A stretch of DNA of 61,111 bases from an uncultured bacterium (GCA_949296355.1 CASFPS010000009.1:1-61111), one strand, 5' to 3'; counted from the first letter of the stretch, positions 17,011 to 25,711 are shown. Notes: generated by a model from the letters alone, not told the origin. A program made the numbers and translations.

Positions 17011-18486
17011 TCATACCAATACTTCTTTTTCGTTCTTATAAGTTACATATCCCAAAGGCGCGGCAGGCGGTTTACGCAAATTCTTTGCCCGCGTATATAT
17101 AACTCCGACTTTCGAGGGTTGAGTTGCCGACGAATACTCTCTTGCAAGTTTACAGCACTCTAACAAAACCTCTTCGTCAGGTTCTGTATTCTGAACTTTT
17201 AAAAGGACATGTGATCCTGCACAAAGCCTTGTATGGAACCAATAATCGTTATCTTTTGCGAGTTTAGATACTATATAATCATTCTGTTTATTGTTTCTGC
17301 CTACATAAACATCAAAATCTTTAATCTTAATTTTCATTAAAGCAGCTTCATCCGGCTTTTTCGGCTTAACTTTCTCAGGCTCAAGTTCAGACGATATTTC
17401 CTCAAAATCCGTCATGCTCCCGGCTTCATCAATGCTGTATAGAATATTCTCCAGATAAGCTTTTTCTATCTCTAAGTTATTCAGCATCTCTTCAGATTTT
17501 TCTTTTGTAGTTTTCGATTTTGAATAAAGTTTGAAATACCTTTGTGCATTTTCATTAAGCGTTTTTGTACTGTCAAGTTCTATCGTTATATTCCGGTTAT
17601 TAATGTAGTCAAAAACTTCAATTTGAGATTGGTAATCGCATTTTTGATACAAATTTGCAGTTAAAAGTTCGCCATACAGTTTGTATTTTTCAGTATTATC
17701 GCGTTTTTTAAGAAGAGATTCTATTTTGCTGACAGAATTTTTAACTTTCTTTAGCTTTGGCAGAACAATTGCACTAAGTCTGGCTCTTTCATTTTTTATG
17801 TTTACCTCTTCCTGAATCTCTGTAAAATAATTGTCTATAAGTTCATTGACGGATTCGAGATTGCTTAATTGCTCTTCTGTCTGACTTTTACCACATTTAC
17901 CCTCTTTACCCCTCCTCGAAATCAGAGATTTCGGTCCTCCCGCAAGGGGTGGACAAGGGTTTGTCGGAGGGTAAATATATTTCAAGCCGCCCTGCAGCTC
18001 TCTGTATCGGCTCTTTTCCGCCCCGACATTGTGAGCGCAGCCGATTATAATTGAAGTTTTTCTGTCATATAAAATTATATTCGAATGCTTCCCCATAAGC
18101 TCTACACACAGACAAAGAGAGCGTTCTTGCGACAATTCATCCATTGTTTCAAAATGAAATTCAATAATCCTTTCATTTTCTATTACAACCGCATCTGAAA
18201 CCTTACACCCTTCAAGGTATTTTCTCAAAAGCATACAAAACATCGGCGGATGCTTGGGAATTTTTAATCCGCGTTTCTCTTCGTTTACCCCTGACATAAA
18301 GCAGATATGGTAAGTTTGCGGAGAAATATTAATATAAAGCTTGCGGCTTTCGCCATTATTGCGCATAGAAAAAATAAAATCCCGCCTTGTCGGCTGCTGA
18401 ATTTTCTGGACTCTTGCGCCGATTATGAAATCAATATTTTCCTCAAAAAAGGCTTTTAATGTAATGCAGTCAAGATTTATCACCAT
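17011..18486 (-). CDS. rqcH: RqcH (NFACT-family ribosome quality control protein) with in-frame repeat insertion
   Basis: A 491-residue NFACT protein. The NFACT-N domain begins MVINLDCITLKAFFEENIDF, a coiled-coil middle follows (about 215-370), and the C-terminal NFACT-R domain carries DYWFHTRLCAGSHVLLKV. RqcH binds stalled 50S subunits and adds alanine tails to nascent chains. It was formerly annotated as fibronectin-binding protein. It is shorter than the well-studied homologue of about 570 residues. After the conserved GGLKYIYPP (P174) come about 28 residues (175-202) rich in Gly, Pro, Lys and Cys, encoded by GC-richer DNA resembling the intergenic palindromic repeats. Its start overlaps the upstream small secreted protein gene by 7 bases. 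Confidence 0.9.
   Translation of the reverse strand: MVINLDCITLKAFFEENIDFIIGARVQKIQQPTRRDFIFSMRNNGESRKLYINISPQTYHICFMSGVNEEKRGLKIPKHPPMFCMLLRKYLEGCKVSDAVVIENERIIEFHFETMDELSQERSLCLCVELMGKHSNIILYDRKTSIIIGCAHNVGAEKSRYRELQGGLKYIYPPTNPCPPLAGGPKSLISRRGKEGKCGKSQTEEQLSNLESVNELIDNYFTEIQEEVNIKNERARLSAIVLPKLKKVKNSVSKIESLLKKRDNTEKYKLYGELLTANLYQKCDYQSQIEVFDYINNRNITIELDSTKTLNENAQRYFKLYSKSKTTKEKSEEMLNNLEIEKAYLENILYSIDEAGSMTDFEEISSELEPEKVKPKKPDEAALMKIKIKDFDVYVGRNNKQNDYIVSKLAKDNDYWFHTRLCAGSHVLLKVQNTEPDEEVLLECCKLAREYSSATQPSKVGVIYTRAKNLRKPPAAPLGYVTYKNEKEVLV
17881..17964 (-). repeat. Palindromic repeat inserted in frame inside rqcH
   Basis: About 84 bases (28 codons) follow the conserved YPP of RqcH. On the minus strand they read CCACCCCTTGCGGGAGGACC, a hairpin CGAAATC-TCT-GATTTCG, then AGGAGGGGTAAA. 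The same order (CCCCCTTGCGGGGG, short hairpin, GGGGGGAAAATA) occurs in the gap at 57900-57945. The reading frame stays open. Boundaries are estimated from protein conservation. Confidence 0.6.
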
Positions 18487-18761
18487 TGTCTCCTGTAATA
18501 ATTATTGCTGCCGGAGGATTGGGAGTAATTATAATTCGTATTTTCGTAGTTATTATAACTCCTGTTTCTGGTTGTATAATTTGACTGCGCCTGCCAGTAA
18601 GGAATTTTCCTTGTCCTTTGCTGCTGCTGATATCTGCTTCTTTGATATTGCTGCAGCTGCATTTGTCTGTAAGCAACAGGATTAATCGAAGCCGCGAAAG
18701 TTACAGTATTTAAGGATATTAGAAATAATATAATTAAAATTTTTTTCATATACATTATCAT
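18480..18761 (-). CDS. Small secreted Gln/Tyr/Asn-rich protein
   Basis: A 93-residue protein: a signal peptide (MKKILIILFLISLNTVTFAA, cleavage after the Ala region at about 24) and a mature part of 68 residues dominated by Gln, Tyr, Arg, Asn and Ser, with YQQQQR and NYNYSQSS stretches. Three in-frame Met codons (MIM, MYM, MKK) make the exact start uncertain; MKK at 18746 gives the most ordinary signal peptide. It is not recognised as a known family. The low-complexity polar composition suggests a disordered periplasmic or surface protein. It overlaps rqcH by 7 bases. Confidence 0.6.
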   Translation of the reverse strand: MIMYMKKILIILFLISLNTVTFAASINPVAYRQMQLQQYQRSRYQQQQRTRKIPYWQAQSNYTTRNRSYNNYENTNYNYSQSSGSNNYYRRQW

Positions 18762-18793
18762 TCATCGGGTGTTACCCGTTCAATTTTACGAAA

Positions 18794-18870
18794 CTTGTAA
18801 CGTTTTTGTTTCTGAAACGATAGCGGGAGGCTCTGCCGGAAGCGTGTTGAAGAAATAAAAACGTTACAAG
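18794..18870. repeat. Long-armed inverted repeat
   Basis: Perfect 14-base arms CTTGTAACGTTTTT (18794-18807) and AAAAACGTTACAAG (18857-18870), with a 49-base centre containing a nested GGAGGCTCTGCCGG hairpin. It lies between rfbA and the small secreted protein gene, both on the minus strand. It could terminate rfbA transcription, or be a small mobile inverted-repeat element. Confidence 0.5.
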
Positions 18871-18880
18871 ACCTGCACTA

Positions 18881-19774
18881 TTATACCCCGAGAGCTACAG
18901 GATCCGGATGGTCGAGAACCGTACGGACATAGTTATAGTATTCGTTTTTATATCCGTACTTTTCAATCTTTTTCAGTAATTCATCTTTTGTAATAAATCC
19001 CTGATTAAAAGCAATTTCTTCCAAACAGGAAATCTTAACGCCTTTGTTTAACTCCATTGTCTGAACAAAAAGGCTTGCCTGCAGCATAGAGTCATGGGTT
19101 CCGGTATCAAGCCAAGCAAAACCGCGTCCGAGAATCTCAACATTCAATTGCCCGAGTTCCAGATATATTTTGTTTAAGTCTGTTATTTCTAATTCCCCGC
19201 GCGAAGAAGGTTTAAGAAGTTTTGCAAACTCACAAACACGGTTATCATAGAAATACAGCCCAGTTACGGCATAGTTTGATTTAGGGTTTGCAGGTTTTTC
19301 TTCAAGAGAAATTGCTCTGTTATTGCTGTCAAATTCGACAACCCCGAATCTTTCCGGATCTTTTACGGTATATCCGAAAACAGTCGCTCCGATGTTTTTC
19401 TTTAAAGCATTTTTCATTATTGTAGAAAATCCCTGACCGTGGAATATATTATCTCCGAGAATCAGGGCAACCTCGTCGTTTGCAATAAAATCTTCGGCAA
19501 TCAAAAACGCATCAGCAATACCTCTTTGTACGTATTGAATTCTGTACGACAAATTTAGTCCGTATTGCGAACCATCACCCAGTAGTTTTATAAAATTATC
19601 ATAATCTGACTCGTTTGTGATAATAAGAATATCCTTAATCCCTGCAAGCATCAGGGTTGAGAGCGGATAATAAATCATCGGCTTGTCATATATAGGAAGC
19701 AGTATTTTAGATATCGGCTGCGACGCCGGATATAGTCTGGTTCCTGCACCTCCTGCTAAAACGATACCTTTCAT
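18881..19774 (-). CDS. rfbA: Glucose-1-phosphate thymidylyltransferase
   Basis: A 297-residue RmlA-type nucleotidyltransferase. The signature [11 protein letters not shown] is at residues 8-18, followed by [27 protein letters not shown] and [20 protein letters not shown]. It makes dTDP-glucose from dTTP and glucose-1-phosphate, the first step to dTDP-rhamnose for surface polysaccharide. The other rml genes are not in the window. It lies 12 bases downstream of a thioredoxin-fold gene. Confidence 0.95.
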   Translation of the reverse strand: MKGIVLAGGAGTRLYPASQPISKILLPIYDKPMIYYPLSTLMLAGIKDILIITNESDYDNFIKLLGDGSQYGLNLSYRIQYVQRGIADAFLIAEDFIANDEVALILGDNIFHGQGFSTIMKNALKKNIGATVFGYTVKDPERFGVVEFDSNNRAISLEEKPANPKSNYAVTGLYFYDNRVCEFAKLLKPSSRGELEITDLNKIYLELGQLNVEILGRGFAWLDTGTHDSMLQASLFVQTMELNKGVKISCLEEIAFNQGFITKDELLKKIEKYGYKNEYYNYVRTVLDHPDPVALGV

Positions 19775-19786
19775 ACTTCCCCTTTT

Positions 19787-20161
19787 CTATAAGTTCCTGA
19801 ACTGTTCCATGCTTTTATCCATACATTTCAAATCCATCAGACAATCCGGACTGATTTGTACGGCATATTTCTTTTGCGAATTCAACATCACAACATAAGG
19901 AACAAACCTTGCTCCAAATTCATCCATAAGACTTCTTCCGTATTTTGTAGATGCATCAACTTTTATAAAAACAAACTGACCGTCATGTTGTTTTACAGCC
20001 TTTTTATAATTCGGTGAAAACATTGTACAGTATTTGCATTTTGGAGTATATAAGTACAAAAAGACATTGTATCCCTTCTCCATTGCCTTCTCAAATTCTC
20101 CTGCAAACGCCGGAGTTATCATAAAAATAGAAAATAAAAATAACAAACACTTTCTAAACAT
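19787..20161 (-). CDS. Exported thioredoxin-fold protein
   Basis: About 124 residues if started at the Met giving MFRKCLLFLFSIFMITPAFA, a clean signal peptide; an upstream Met 12 codons earlier is less likely. The mature protein has a thioredoxin-like core with a CKYC active site, the FVFIKVDAS strand and a cis-proline in FVPYVVML. It probably reduces or senses thiols in the periplasm. CKYC is unlike the CGPC of thioredoxin and closer to DsbD-C/thioredoxin-like exported proteins. It is co-oriented with rfbA and 12 bases upstream of it. Confidence 0.8.
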   Translation of the reverse strand: MFRKCLLFLFSIFMITPAFAGEFEKAMEKGYNVFLYLYTPKCKYCTMFSPNYKKAVKQHDGQFVFIKVDASTKYGRSLMDEFGARFVPYVVMLNSQKKYAVQISPDCLMDLKCMDKSMEQFRNL

Positions 20162-20225
20162 ACTAAAGATGATAGCATTATAATAAAGCTTTTTCAATAG
20201 GTAAGAACGTATGCCCGCAAATATG

Positions 20226-20253
20226 TTGACAAAATTTATCCAATCATTAAATT
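20226..20253 (+). promoter_or_regulatory. Sigma-70 promoter of the J-protein gene
   Basis: TTGACA (20226-20231), a 16-base spacer and TAAATT (20248-20253). The ATG at 20260 is only 7 bases past the -10 box and there is no Shine-Dalgarno sequence, so the transcript is probably leaderless. Confidence 0.6.
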
Positions 20254-20259
20254 GATTGT

Positions 20260-21237
20260 ATGACTAAAGATTATTATAAAATTTTAGACATACCGGAGTT
20301 TAGCACAACAGAAGAAATTAAAAATGCGTACAGAAAACTTGCACGCAAATGGCATCCTGATGTTGCAGGGAATTCTTCTGATGTAATAGCACGCTTTAAA
20401 GAAATTAATGAGGCGTATGAAATCTTGTCTGACGGTATTAAAAAAGCTGATTATGACAGAGCAAGAAGATTTTATAACTATAGCTCCGCCAATACTCAAA
20501 AAGAAACAAAATCTTATAACAAAAATTCTACACATCCGAATTTTAAAGAAACGACTCAAAAAGAAGAAAAGAAAAACTCTTTCTGGGAAGATATATTCAA
20601 AACTCATAAATCAGAAGAAGTAAAGCCGCCTAAAAAAGGTGAAGATATATATTCTGATGTTGAAATTTCAGTTTTTGAGGCAGTTAACGGGACAACAAAG
20701 GTAATAAATATGCTTCAAACTCAAATTTGTCCGAAATGCGGCGGAAGAAAATTCGTAAACGGAACTATTTGCCCTTCCTGTAAAGGTAAAGGCGAAACTT
20801 CCGTATATAAAAGATTCAACGTAAAAATTCCTGCCGGAATAAAGAATCTTTCTAAAATAAGACTGGCGGAAGAAGGGGAAAAGGGGAAAAACGGCGGAAG
20901 AAACGGGGATTTGTATCTTACAATACATATAAGAGAAACCAAAAATTACAAAACAGAAGGCTTGAATATACTTAAAGATATTCAAATAGCGCCGGAGGTT
21001 GCTGTCTTAGGCGGGGAGATTACTGTATCTACTTTAATCGGGAATGTTTCTCTTAAAATTTCACCAAAAACAAGAAACGGACAGAAAATCAGACTTGCCG
21101 GATGCGGAATTAAGCAAAATAATAAAGTTGGTGATATGATAGTAACTGTAGAAATTCAGATTCCTCAGGATTTGACGGAAGAAGAATTAGATTTATACAG
21201 AAAACTCCGCCAGTTGAAAAACAGAGGAGTTGTATAG
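20260..21237 (+). CDS. DnaJ-like co-chaperone with a reduced zinc region
   Basis: A 325-residue J-domain protein. The J-domain (4-68) has the HPD motif in RKWHPDVAG. A polar linker (70-125) replaces the usual Gly/Phe-rich region. Only two zinc-ligand pairs are visible (CPKCGGRK and CPSCKGKG), where DnaJ has four. The C-terminal substrate-binding domains (about 180-310) are present, with GKNGGRNGDLYLTIHI and KISPKTRNGQKIRLAG. It should stimulate DnaK ATPase. The reduced zinc finger places it between DnaJ and CbpA types. queE follows after 14 bases. Confidence 0.88.
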   Translation: MTKDYYKILDIPEFSTTEEIKNAYRKLARKWHPDVAGNSSDVIARFKEINEAYEILSDGIKKADYDRARRFYNYSSANTQKETKSYNKNSTHPNFKETTQKEEKKNSFWEDIFKTHKSEEVKPPKKGEDIYSDVEISVFEAVNGTTKVINMLQTQICPKCGGRKFVNGTICPSCKGKGETSVYKRFNVKIPAGIKNLSKIRLAEEGEKGKNGGRNGDLYLTIHIRETKNYKTEGLNILKDIQIAPEVAVLGGEITVSTLIGNVSLKISPKTRNGQKIRLAGCGIKQNNKVGDMIVTVEIQIPQDLTEEELDLYRKLRQLKNRGVV

Positions 21238-21251
21238 GAAAAGGAAAAAAT

Positions 21252-21914
21252 ATGGAAGCGGATATAAGAGAGGTGTTTTCATCAATTCAGGGTGAAGGAC
21301 CTTATGTTGGATACAAACAATTGTTTGTAAGATTTTGCGGATGTAATTTAAAATGCAGATATTGTGATACGGATTTTAACACGGCTCACGCTGCAAAATA
21401 TTCCGTCAAAGGTTTACAAAAGCTTGTTGAAATGAATCAGGATTGCCATTCAATCTCTCTTACCGGCGGCGAGCCGCTTTTGAACAATGAATTCTTAAAA
21501 GAATTTTTGCCTGAATGCAAGCTTCCTGTCTACCTTGAAACAAACGGAACTTTATATAGAGAACTTTCTGAAATCATCGATTATGTAACTTATGTTGCAG
21601 CAGACATAAAACTCCCGAGTTGTACAGGATTAAGACCTCTATGGGATTTACACGACAAGTTTTTTAAAATAGCCTCTCAAAAAGAGCTTTTTGCTAAAAT
21701 GGTATTTAATGACAAAATTACAGATGATGAAATAAAAAAAGCCTGCGAGCTTTGTAAAAAATATGATATTGAACTTATTCTCCAGCCGGAAATGATTAAG
21801 GATAAACCTTCCGTTATATCAGAATTTATGGAGCAAGTTTTAAACAAAGCGCTTAATTATCATAATAAAGTAAGGCTTTTACCGCAGGTTCATAAATTTC
21901 TTGATGTTCAATAA
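21252..21914 (+). CDS. queE: 7-carboxy-7-deazaguanine synthase
   Basis: A 220-residue minimal radical SAM enzyme. The N-terminus EVFSSIQGEGPYVGYKQLFV is characteristic of QueE, followed by the CxxxCxxC cluster motif at C31, C35 and C38 and SLTGGEPLL. It converts 6-carboxytetrahydropterin to 7-carboxy-7-deazaguanine in queuosine or deazapurine synthesis. The rest of the pathway is not in the window. It is co-oriented with the J-protein gene. Confidence 0.92.
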   Translation: MEADIREVFSSIQGEGPYVGYKQLFVRFCGCNLKCRYCDTDFNTAHAAKYSVKGLQKLVEMNQDCHSISLTGGEPLLNNEFLKEFLPECKLPVYLETNGTLYRELSEIIDYVTYVAADIKLPSCTGLRPLWDLHDKFFKIASQKELFAKMVFNDKITDDEIKKACELCKKYDIELILQPEMIKDKPSVISEFMEQVLNKALNYHNKVRLLPQVHKFLDVQ

Positions 21915-21918
21915 ATAT

Positions 21919-22311
21919 TCAGGCTAAATACTCCAGAATTGCTCCGCCGATTTCCTCATTCGGGTCAAATCCCGCATTCTCCGGCGGATTTATGGAATTT
22001 CTGATAAGCATAGAAACTAATGGACCGAAAGCATCTGGAATTTTAGTTTTTCTGTAAATTCCGGCTAAATATGTCTGAATATTCGGGGATGTTGTCTGAT
22101 TATATCGTGATAACTCCGGGTAAAGGGTTTCAACCCCTTGTTTACCTTCATCAAGCATTCTGTTTAAGATGTATAAATCTTCTACAACCTCATCCTCTGA
22201 TTCAGGCTTTTGCAAAGACATTTTTATAACATCCAGATTGCTTCTTTCTGAAATCCTTTTCTCATCAAAAAGACAATAATTTCTGTATTGATTCGGATAC
22301 GATACACTCAT
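21919..22311 (-). CDS. Hypothetical 130-residue protein
   Basis: Not recognised. It is a soluble, acidic, mostly helical protein with no signal peptide or membrane helix. Two segments (VIKMSLQKPESEDEVVEDLYILNRMLDEG and the following 40 residues) suggest a small helical-repeat fold of the HEAT type. It lies 7 bases downstream of the prepilin peptidase gene, so it may be co-transcribed with sigma factor and peptidase. It converges with queE, 4 bases from its stop. Confidence 0.6.
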   Translation of the reverse strand: MSVSYPNQYRNYCLFDEKRISERSNLDVIKMSLQKPESEDEVVEDLYILNRMLDEGKQGVETLYPELSRYNQTTSPNIQTYLAGIYRKTKIPDAFGPLVSMLIRNSINPPENAGFDPNEEIGGAILEYLA

Positions 22312-22318
22312 AACAGAA

Positions 22319-23218
22319 TTATATTACAAAAAACAAGAAGATTAAAGCTCCCACTGCCAGAGCCGGAACATAAGGAAGATAATTTCTGTTTTCCGTGTTT
22401 TTTATTTTTTTCAGGATTGAAAAAGCAAGCGCAAGCCCTGTTATTGCAAATACTGCAAGTGTATAATAATTTTGCCATGTCTGAAAGATAACAAAAACAA
22501 GGGCAAACAAAACGCCTAGTATACAGGTAAGTTTATTGTTATTTTTATACTGGTTATAGAAAAATACAGGCAGTATAAATATCATAGAGGTTAAAAGTCC
22601 GAGCAGCAGTACAACAACTATATCCTGTCCGAATATTGCCCCTAAAGCACCGGCTACATAAGTATCAGCTTCCCCCATCGCCCTTGTATCGGCAAAAAGG
22701 TACCCCGTACGTGCAATTAATTCTAGAACCAAACCTCCGATTAAGATTCCGACCAATGAATATGCAAGTCCCATCCAGCCTGCTGATATCACATTAAAAA
22801 TAATACCGCTTATACCCATAATAATCGCAATGTTGCAATCAACAAGCTGCTCTTTTAAATCGGTTCCTGTCATTATAATAAGACAGGAAATCCAAAATAG
22901 CGCAAACAGAGTTGTAATACTTATCCCGAATTTAATATACGCAAATGCAAAAAGAAGCATTGTAATAATTTCAACCATCGGATATTGAATACTTATTTTT
23001 TCTTTGCAGAAATAACATTTACCTCTAAGCAGAATATATGATAAAACCGGAATATTATGCCAGAAGAGAAGTTTGTTTCCGCACTTCGGGCATTTTGACG
23101 GCGGGAAAACTATACTTTCACCCGATAAACTTCTTAATATTACAACATTAAAAAAACTGCCGAAGCAAAGCCCCAATATACAAATCCAGAATAAAAAGTA
23201 ATAAAATTTATCAATCAT
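22319..23218 (-). CDS. pilD: Type IV prepilin peptidase
   Basis: A 299-residue A24-family aspartic peptidase. The N-terminal zinc-binding domain has CPKCGNKL and CYFCKEKIS, with the intervening HNIPVLSYILLRGKC typical of the family. Later helices hold the aspartates of GTDLKEQLVD and GEADTYVAGALGA. It cleaves and N-methylates type IV pilins or pseudopilins at the inner membrane. The second catalytic site reads GEAD instead of the common GxGD. Its start overlaps the sigma factor gene by 8 bases. No pilin gene is in the window. Confidence 0.9.
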   Translation of the reverse strand: MIDKFYYFLFWICILGLCFGSFFNVVILRSLSGESIVFPPSKCPKCGNKLLFWHNIPVLSYILLRGKCYFCKEKISIQYPMVEIITMLLFAFAYIKFGISITTLFALFWISCLIIMTGTDLKEQLVDCNIAIIMGISGIIFNVISAGWMGLAYSLVGILIGGLVLELIARTGYLFADTRAMGEADTYVAGALGAIFGQDIVVVLLLGLLTSMIFILPVFFYNQYKNNNKLTCILGVLFALVFVIFQTWQNYYTLAVFAITGLALAFSILKKIKNTENRNYLPYVPALAVGALIFLFFVI

Positions 23219-24017
23219 CTAAAACCTCTGTCGTATTATCGGCAATCATTCTGTATAATAGTGTAAATGCCTTTTTTAGCCTTCGCGATACCTGCATCTG
23301 GGTAAGGTTAAACTTTTTGGCAATTTCTTTCTGCGACAAATCATCATAATAATACGCTTTGACTAATATCTGCGAATCTTCCGGCAGTTTGTTTATCACG
23401 TCTCTGAGAACGATTTTACTGTCCTCCAGCTCGCGTATATCTTTATAATCTTCTTTTGCAAAAATTTCTTCAAATCCGAGATTGTCAGAATCATTTGTGT
23501 AGATGTCTTCTAAAGAAAGCGTCTTGCTTCTCCTGTCCACCTGCAGAGCATAATTAATCTCTTTTTGCGAAACTTGAAGCGCCTCTGCAACATCATCATC
23601 CGTAAGTTTGTTTAACTCGTCAAGAGTAAGAGTTTTTACAAAACTGTTAATACGGAAAGCGAGTTCCTGAATATGTCTGGGAACCCTTATCGTATTCATC
23701 TTATCTCTGAGAAAATGTTTCATTTCTCCTATGATATAGTAACCGGCAAATATTTTGAAATTATCATTAAGGTCTTCCGAGTACGTATCAATGGCTTTCA
23801 GAAGTCCTATGGCGCCTGCTTGAATCAAGTCATCTATCGGGTCATAAGAACGTCTGGCAATTGTTCGGGCAATCTTTCTTATTATCGGGAGCATTTGAGT
23901 AACAATTAAAGCCTTGGCTCTGGCTTTTTTATATTTATCAGAAACAGAGTGGTATTCATTAAGCCACCCGCTAATTTGTTCATAAGTTCTCTGCTCATTG
24001 TATTTTGAGTCAATCAC
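23211..24017 (-). CDS. Group 3 RNA polymerase sigma factor
   Basis: A 268-residue sigma-70-family protein. Region 2 is at about 35-110 (DDLIQAGAIGLLKAIDTY, then the 2.4 part MNTIRVPRHIQE), region 3 at 120-165 and region 4 at 205-262 with the helix-turn-helix LSQKEIAKKFNLTQMQVSRRLKKA. The RVPRHIQE motif points to the SigB/SigF branch of group 3 more than to classical FliA. It would direct polymerase to a small regulon. It overlaps the prepilin peptidase gene by 8 bases, which hints at a role in pilus or surface functions. Whether it reads the sigma-28-type promoters of this window is open. Confidence 0.88.
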   Translation of the reverse strand: MIDSKYNEQRTYEQISGWLNEYHSVSDKYKKARAKALIVTQMLPIIRKIARTIARRSYDPIDDLIQAGAIGLLKAIDTYSEDLNDNFKIFAGYYIIGEMKHFLRDKMNTIRVPRHIQELAFRINSFVKTLTLDELNKLTDDDVAEALQVSQKEINYALQVDRRSKTLSLEDIYTNDSDNLGFEEIFAKEDYKDIRELEDSKIVLRDVINKLPEDSQILVKAYYYDDLSQKEIAKKFNLTQMQVSRRLKKAFTLLYRMIADNTTEVLDD

Positions 24018-24072
24018 TGCTCCACCTCAATATTATTTATGATAGCATAAGAGCTGTGTATTATCAATTTGA

Positions 24073-24804
24073 TTAGAGATAAAATACCAGATTTATTAAG
24101 AAATCGGCAACCAGCATATAAACAGTGGACAGAACGGCAGCTTTTGTAGTGGATTCACCGACATCCTTTGCGCCGCCTCTGGTTTCGTAACCCTGGGTTG
24201 CGCACACCAGTGCAATCAGAACGCCGAAAATTATTCCTTTTAAAAGGCTTATATAAATATCTTTTGTGCTAAGCCAGAGCCATACAGAAGTTATGTATCT
24301 TGCAGGATGAAGGTGAATTGTCGCATGAGAAACTACCAAACCGCCCAGAATCCCGACAAGTTCGGCAATAAGAACGACCATCGGTACAGTAATTGCTGCT
24401 GCAAGGAGTCTCGGTGAAAAATAATATCCGACAGGATCGACTTTTAATGTTTTAATCGCATCAACCTGAGAAGTTACCTGCATATTTGCAATTTCTGCAG
24501 AAATTGCGGTTCCGGCTCTTGCGCCTATTGCAAGGGCAACAAAACCGGGAGCAATTTCTCTTATCATAACAACTGCAATTGAGCCGCCTACATAAGCTTC
24601 CGCTCCGGACATAAGAAACTGTTTGGAAACCTGTATTGCAATAACTGCAGCTGATACAAAAGCAATAACAAGAGAAATAAGAAGCGAATCATAGCTTATA
24701 GAGGCAGCCTGCGCTACAACGTGCTGCCATCTTGAGCGTCCGGTGATTAAATACTTAACGCTCGTATATAGATTCTGCATACATTTTCCGAAAAAACTAA
24801 TCAT
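24073..24804 (-). CDS. mlaE: MlaE/YrbE-type lipid ABC transporter permease
   Basis: A 243-residue inner-membrane permease of the MlaE family, with five to six helices and the family signatures VMIREIAPGFVALAIGARAGTAISAEIANMQVTSQVDA and DPVGYYFSPRLLA described here by position (about 80-140). It works with an ATPase and an MCE-domain protein to move phospholipid between membranes. Those partners are not adjacent. Its start overlaps the end of the aminotransferase gene by 8 bases. Confidence 0.9.
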   Translation of the reverse strand: MISFFGKCMQNLYTSVKYLITGRSRWQHVVAQAASISYDSLLISLVIAFVSAAVIAIQVSKQFLMSGAEAYVGGSIAVVMIREIAPGFVALAIGARAGTAISAEIANMQVTSQVDAIKTLKVDPVGYYFSPRLLAAAITVPMVVLIAELVGILGGLVVSHATIHLHPARYITSVWLWLSTKDIYISLLKGIIFGVLIALVCATQGYETRGGAKDVGESTTKAAVLSTVYMLVADFLINLVFYL

Positions 24805-25711
24805 ATACAGGTGTACACCATTTCTTAAATTTATCGACTTTTCCTTTTACCACATCAAAGTATAATTCCTGAATCTGTTTTGTTACAGAGCCGATTTTCC
24901 CGTCATTTACCCCTCTATGGTCAATACTTTCAACATGAACGATTTGCGCGCCCGTTCCGCAGCAGAAAACTTCTTCAGCCGCATACAGTTCCGTTCTGTC
25001 TACAGTTCGTTCTCTAACCGGAATTCCAAGCTCTTGAGCGAGTTCTATTACTGTATTTCTTGTAACTCCTACCAGAATATCACTGGTTGTTTCAGGAGTC
25101 ACAAGGACACCGTTAATTACAAGAAATATATTCATGCCGGAGCCTTCCGTCACCTTGCCTGATTCAGATAGAACTACGGCATCATCAAAACCGGCTTTAT
25201 GCGCATCCGTCTTAATAAGAGAAGAGTTTGCGTAAGCTCCGCCTACCTTAGCTCTCGGAGGAATTGCGTTATCAGAAGTTCTTCTCCAATTTGAAACGCA
25301 GAGTTTTAAGCCTCGTGAATTGTCAAAATAATCCCCGAATGGTGTTGTAAAAATTAAAAAAGAATCCTCATTGTCAGTAAGCGTCGGAGCAATTGTTTCA
25401 GAAGATTTATACAAAGTCGGACGAATGTATACGTCGGTTTTGTACCCGTTTAATTTCAATAAATCTTTTGTAATATTTTCGTACTCTTTAATTGTATATG
25501 GACTTTTCATCCACATAACTTTAGCACTCTGCAAAAGCCTTTCATAATGCTCTTTTACTCTGAATGCGTATAATTGATTTTCATCTTTATTATAATAAGC
25601 TCTTATCCCTTCAAAAACGGAGGTTCCGTATAAAAAAGCGTGTGTTCTTACCGGCATGAGAGCCTTATCAGCTTCTATATACTCTCCGTTTAGAAAAATA
25701 TGTTCAACCAT
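24797..25711 (-). CDS. ilvE: Branched-chain amino acid aminotransferase (fold type IV)
   Basis: A 304-residue PLP enzyme of class IV. The N-terminus FLNGEYIEADKA and GTSVFEGIRAYY are typical of IlvE. The PLP lysine lies in YANSSLIKTDAHKAGFDDAV, and the cofactor-phosphate region is GVTRNTVIELAQELGI. It transfers amino groups between glutamate and leucine, isoleucine or valine. A D-amino-acid or 4-amino-4-deoxychorismate-type enzyme is a less likely alternative. A second, unrelated-length BCAT lies at 26564. Confidence 0.9.
   Translation of the reverse strand: MVEHIFLNGEYIEADKALMPVRTHAFLYGTSVFEGIRAYYNKDENQLYAFRVKEHYERLLQSAKVMWMKSPYTIKEYENITKDLLKLNGYKTDVYIRPTLYKSSETIAPTLTDNEDSFLIFTTPFGDYFDNSRGLKLCVSNWRRTSDNAIPPRAKVGGAYANSSLIKTDAHKAGFDDAVVLSESGKVTEGSGMNIFLVINGVLVTPETTSDILVGVTRNTVIELAQELGIPVRERTVDRTELYAAEEVFCCGTGAQIVHVESIDHRGVNDGKIGSVTKQIQELYFDVVKGKVDKFKKWCTPVYD

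Noticed and set aside
17960-17990. Copy of the gcvPB repeat motif (GGGTAAATATATTTCA) in rqcH
   Set aside because: On the coding strand this stretch encodes the conserved RqcH segment GLKYIYPP, so the resemblance to the gcvPB unit is most likely chance; only the DNA after YPP looks inserted.
23211-24017. Calling this sigma factor FliA outright
   Set aside because: Region 2.4 has the RVPRHIQE form of the SigB/SigF branch, so assignment as the sigma-28 reading the two promoters would go beyond the sequence.
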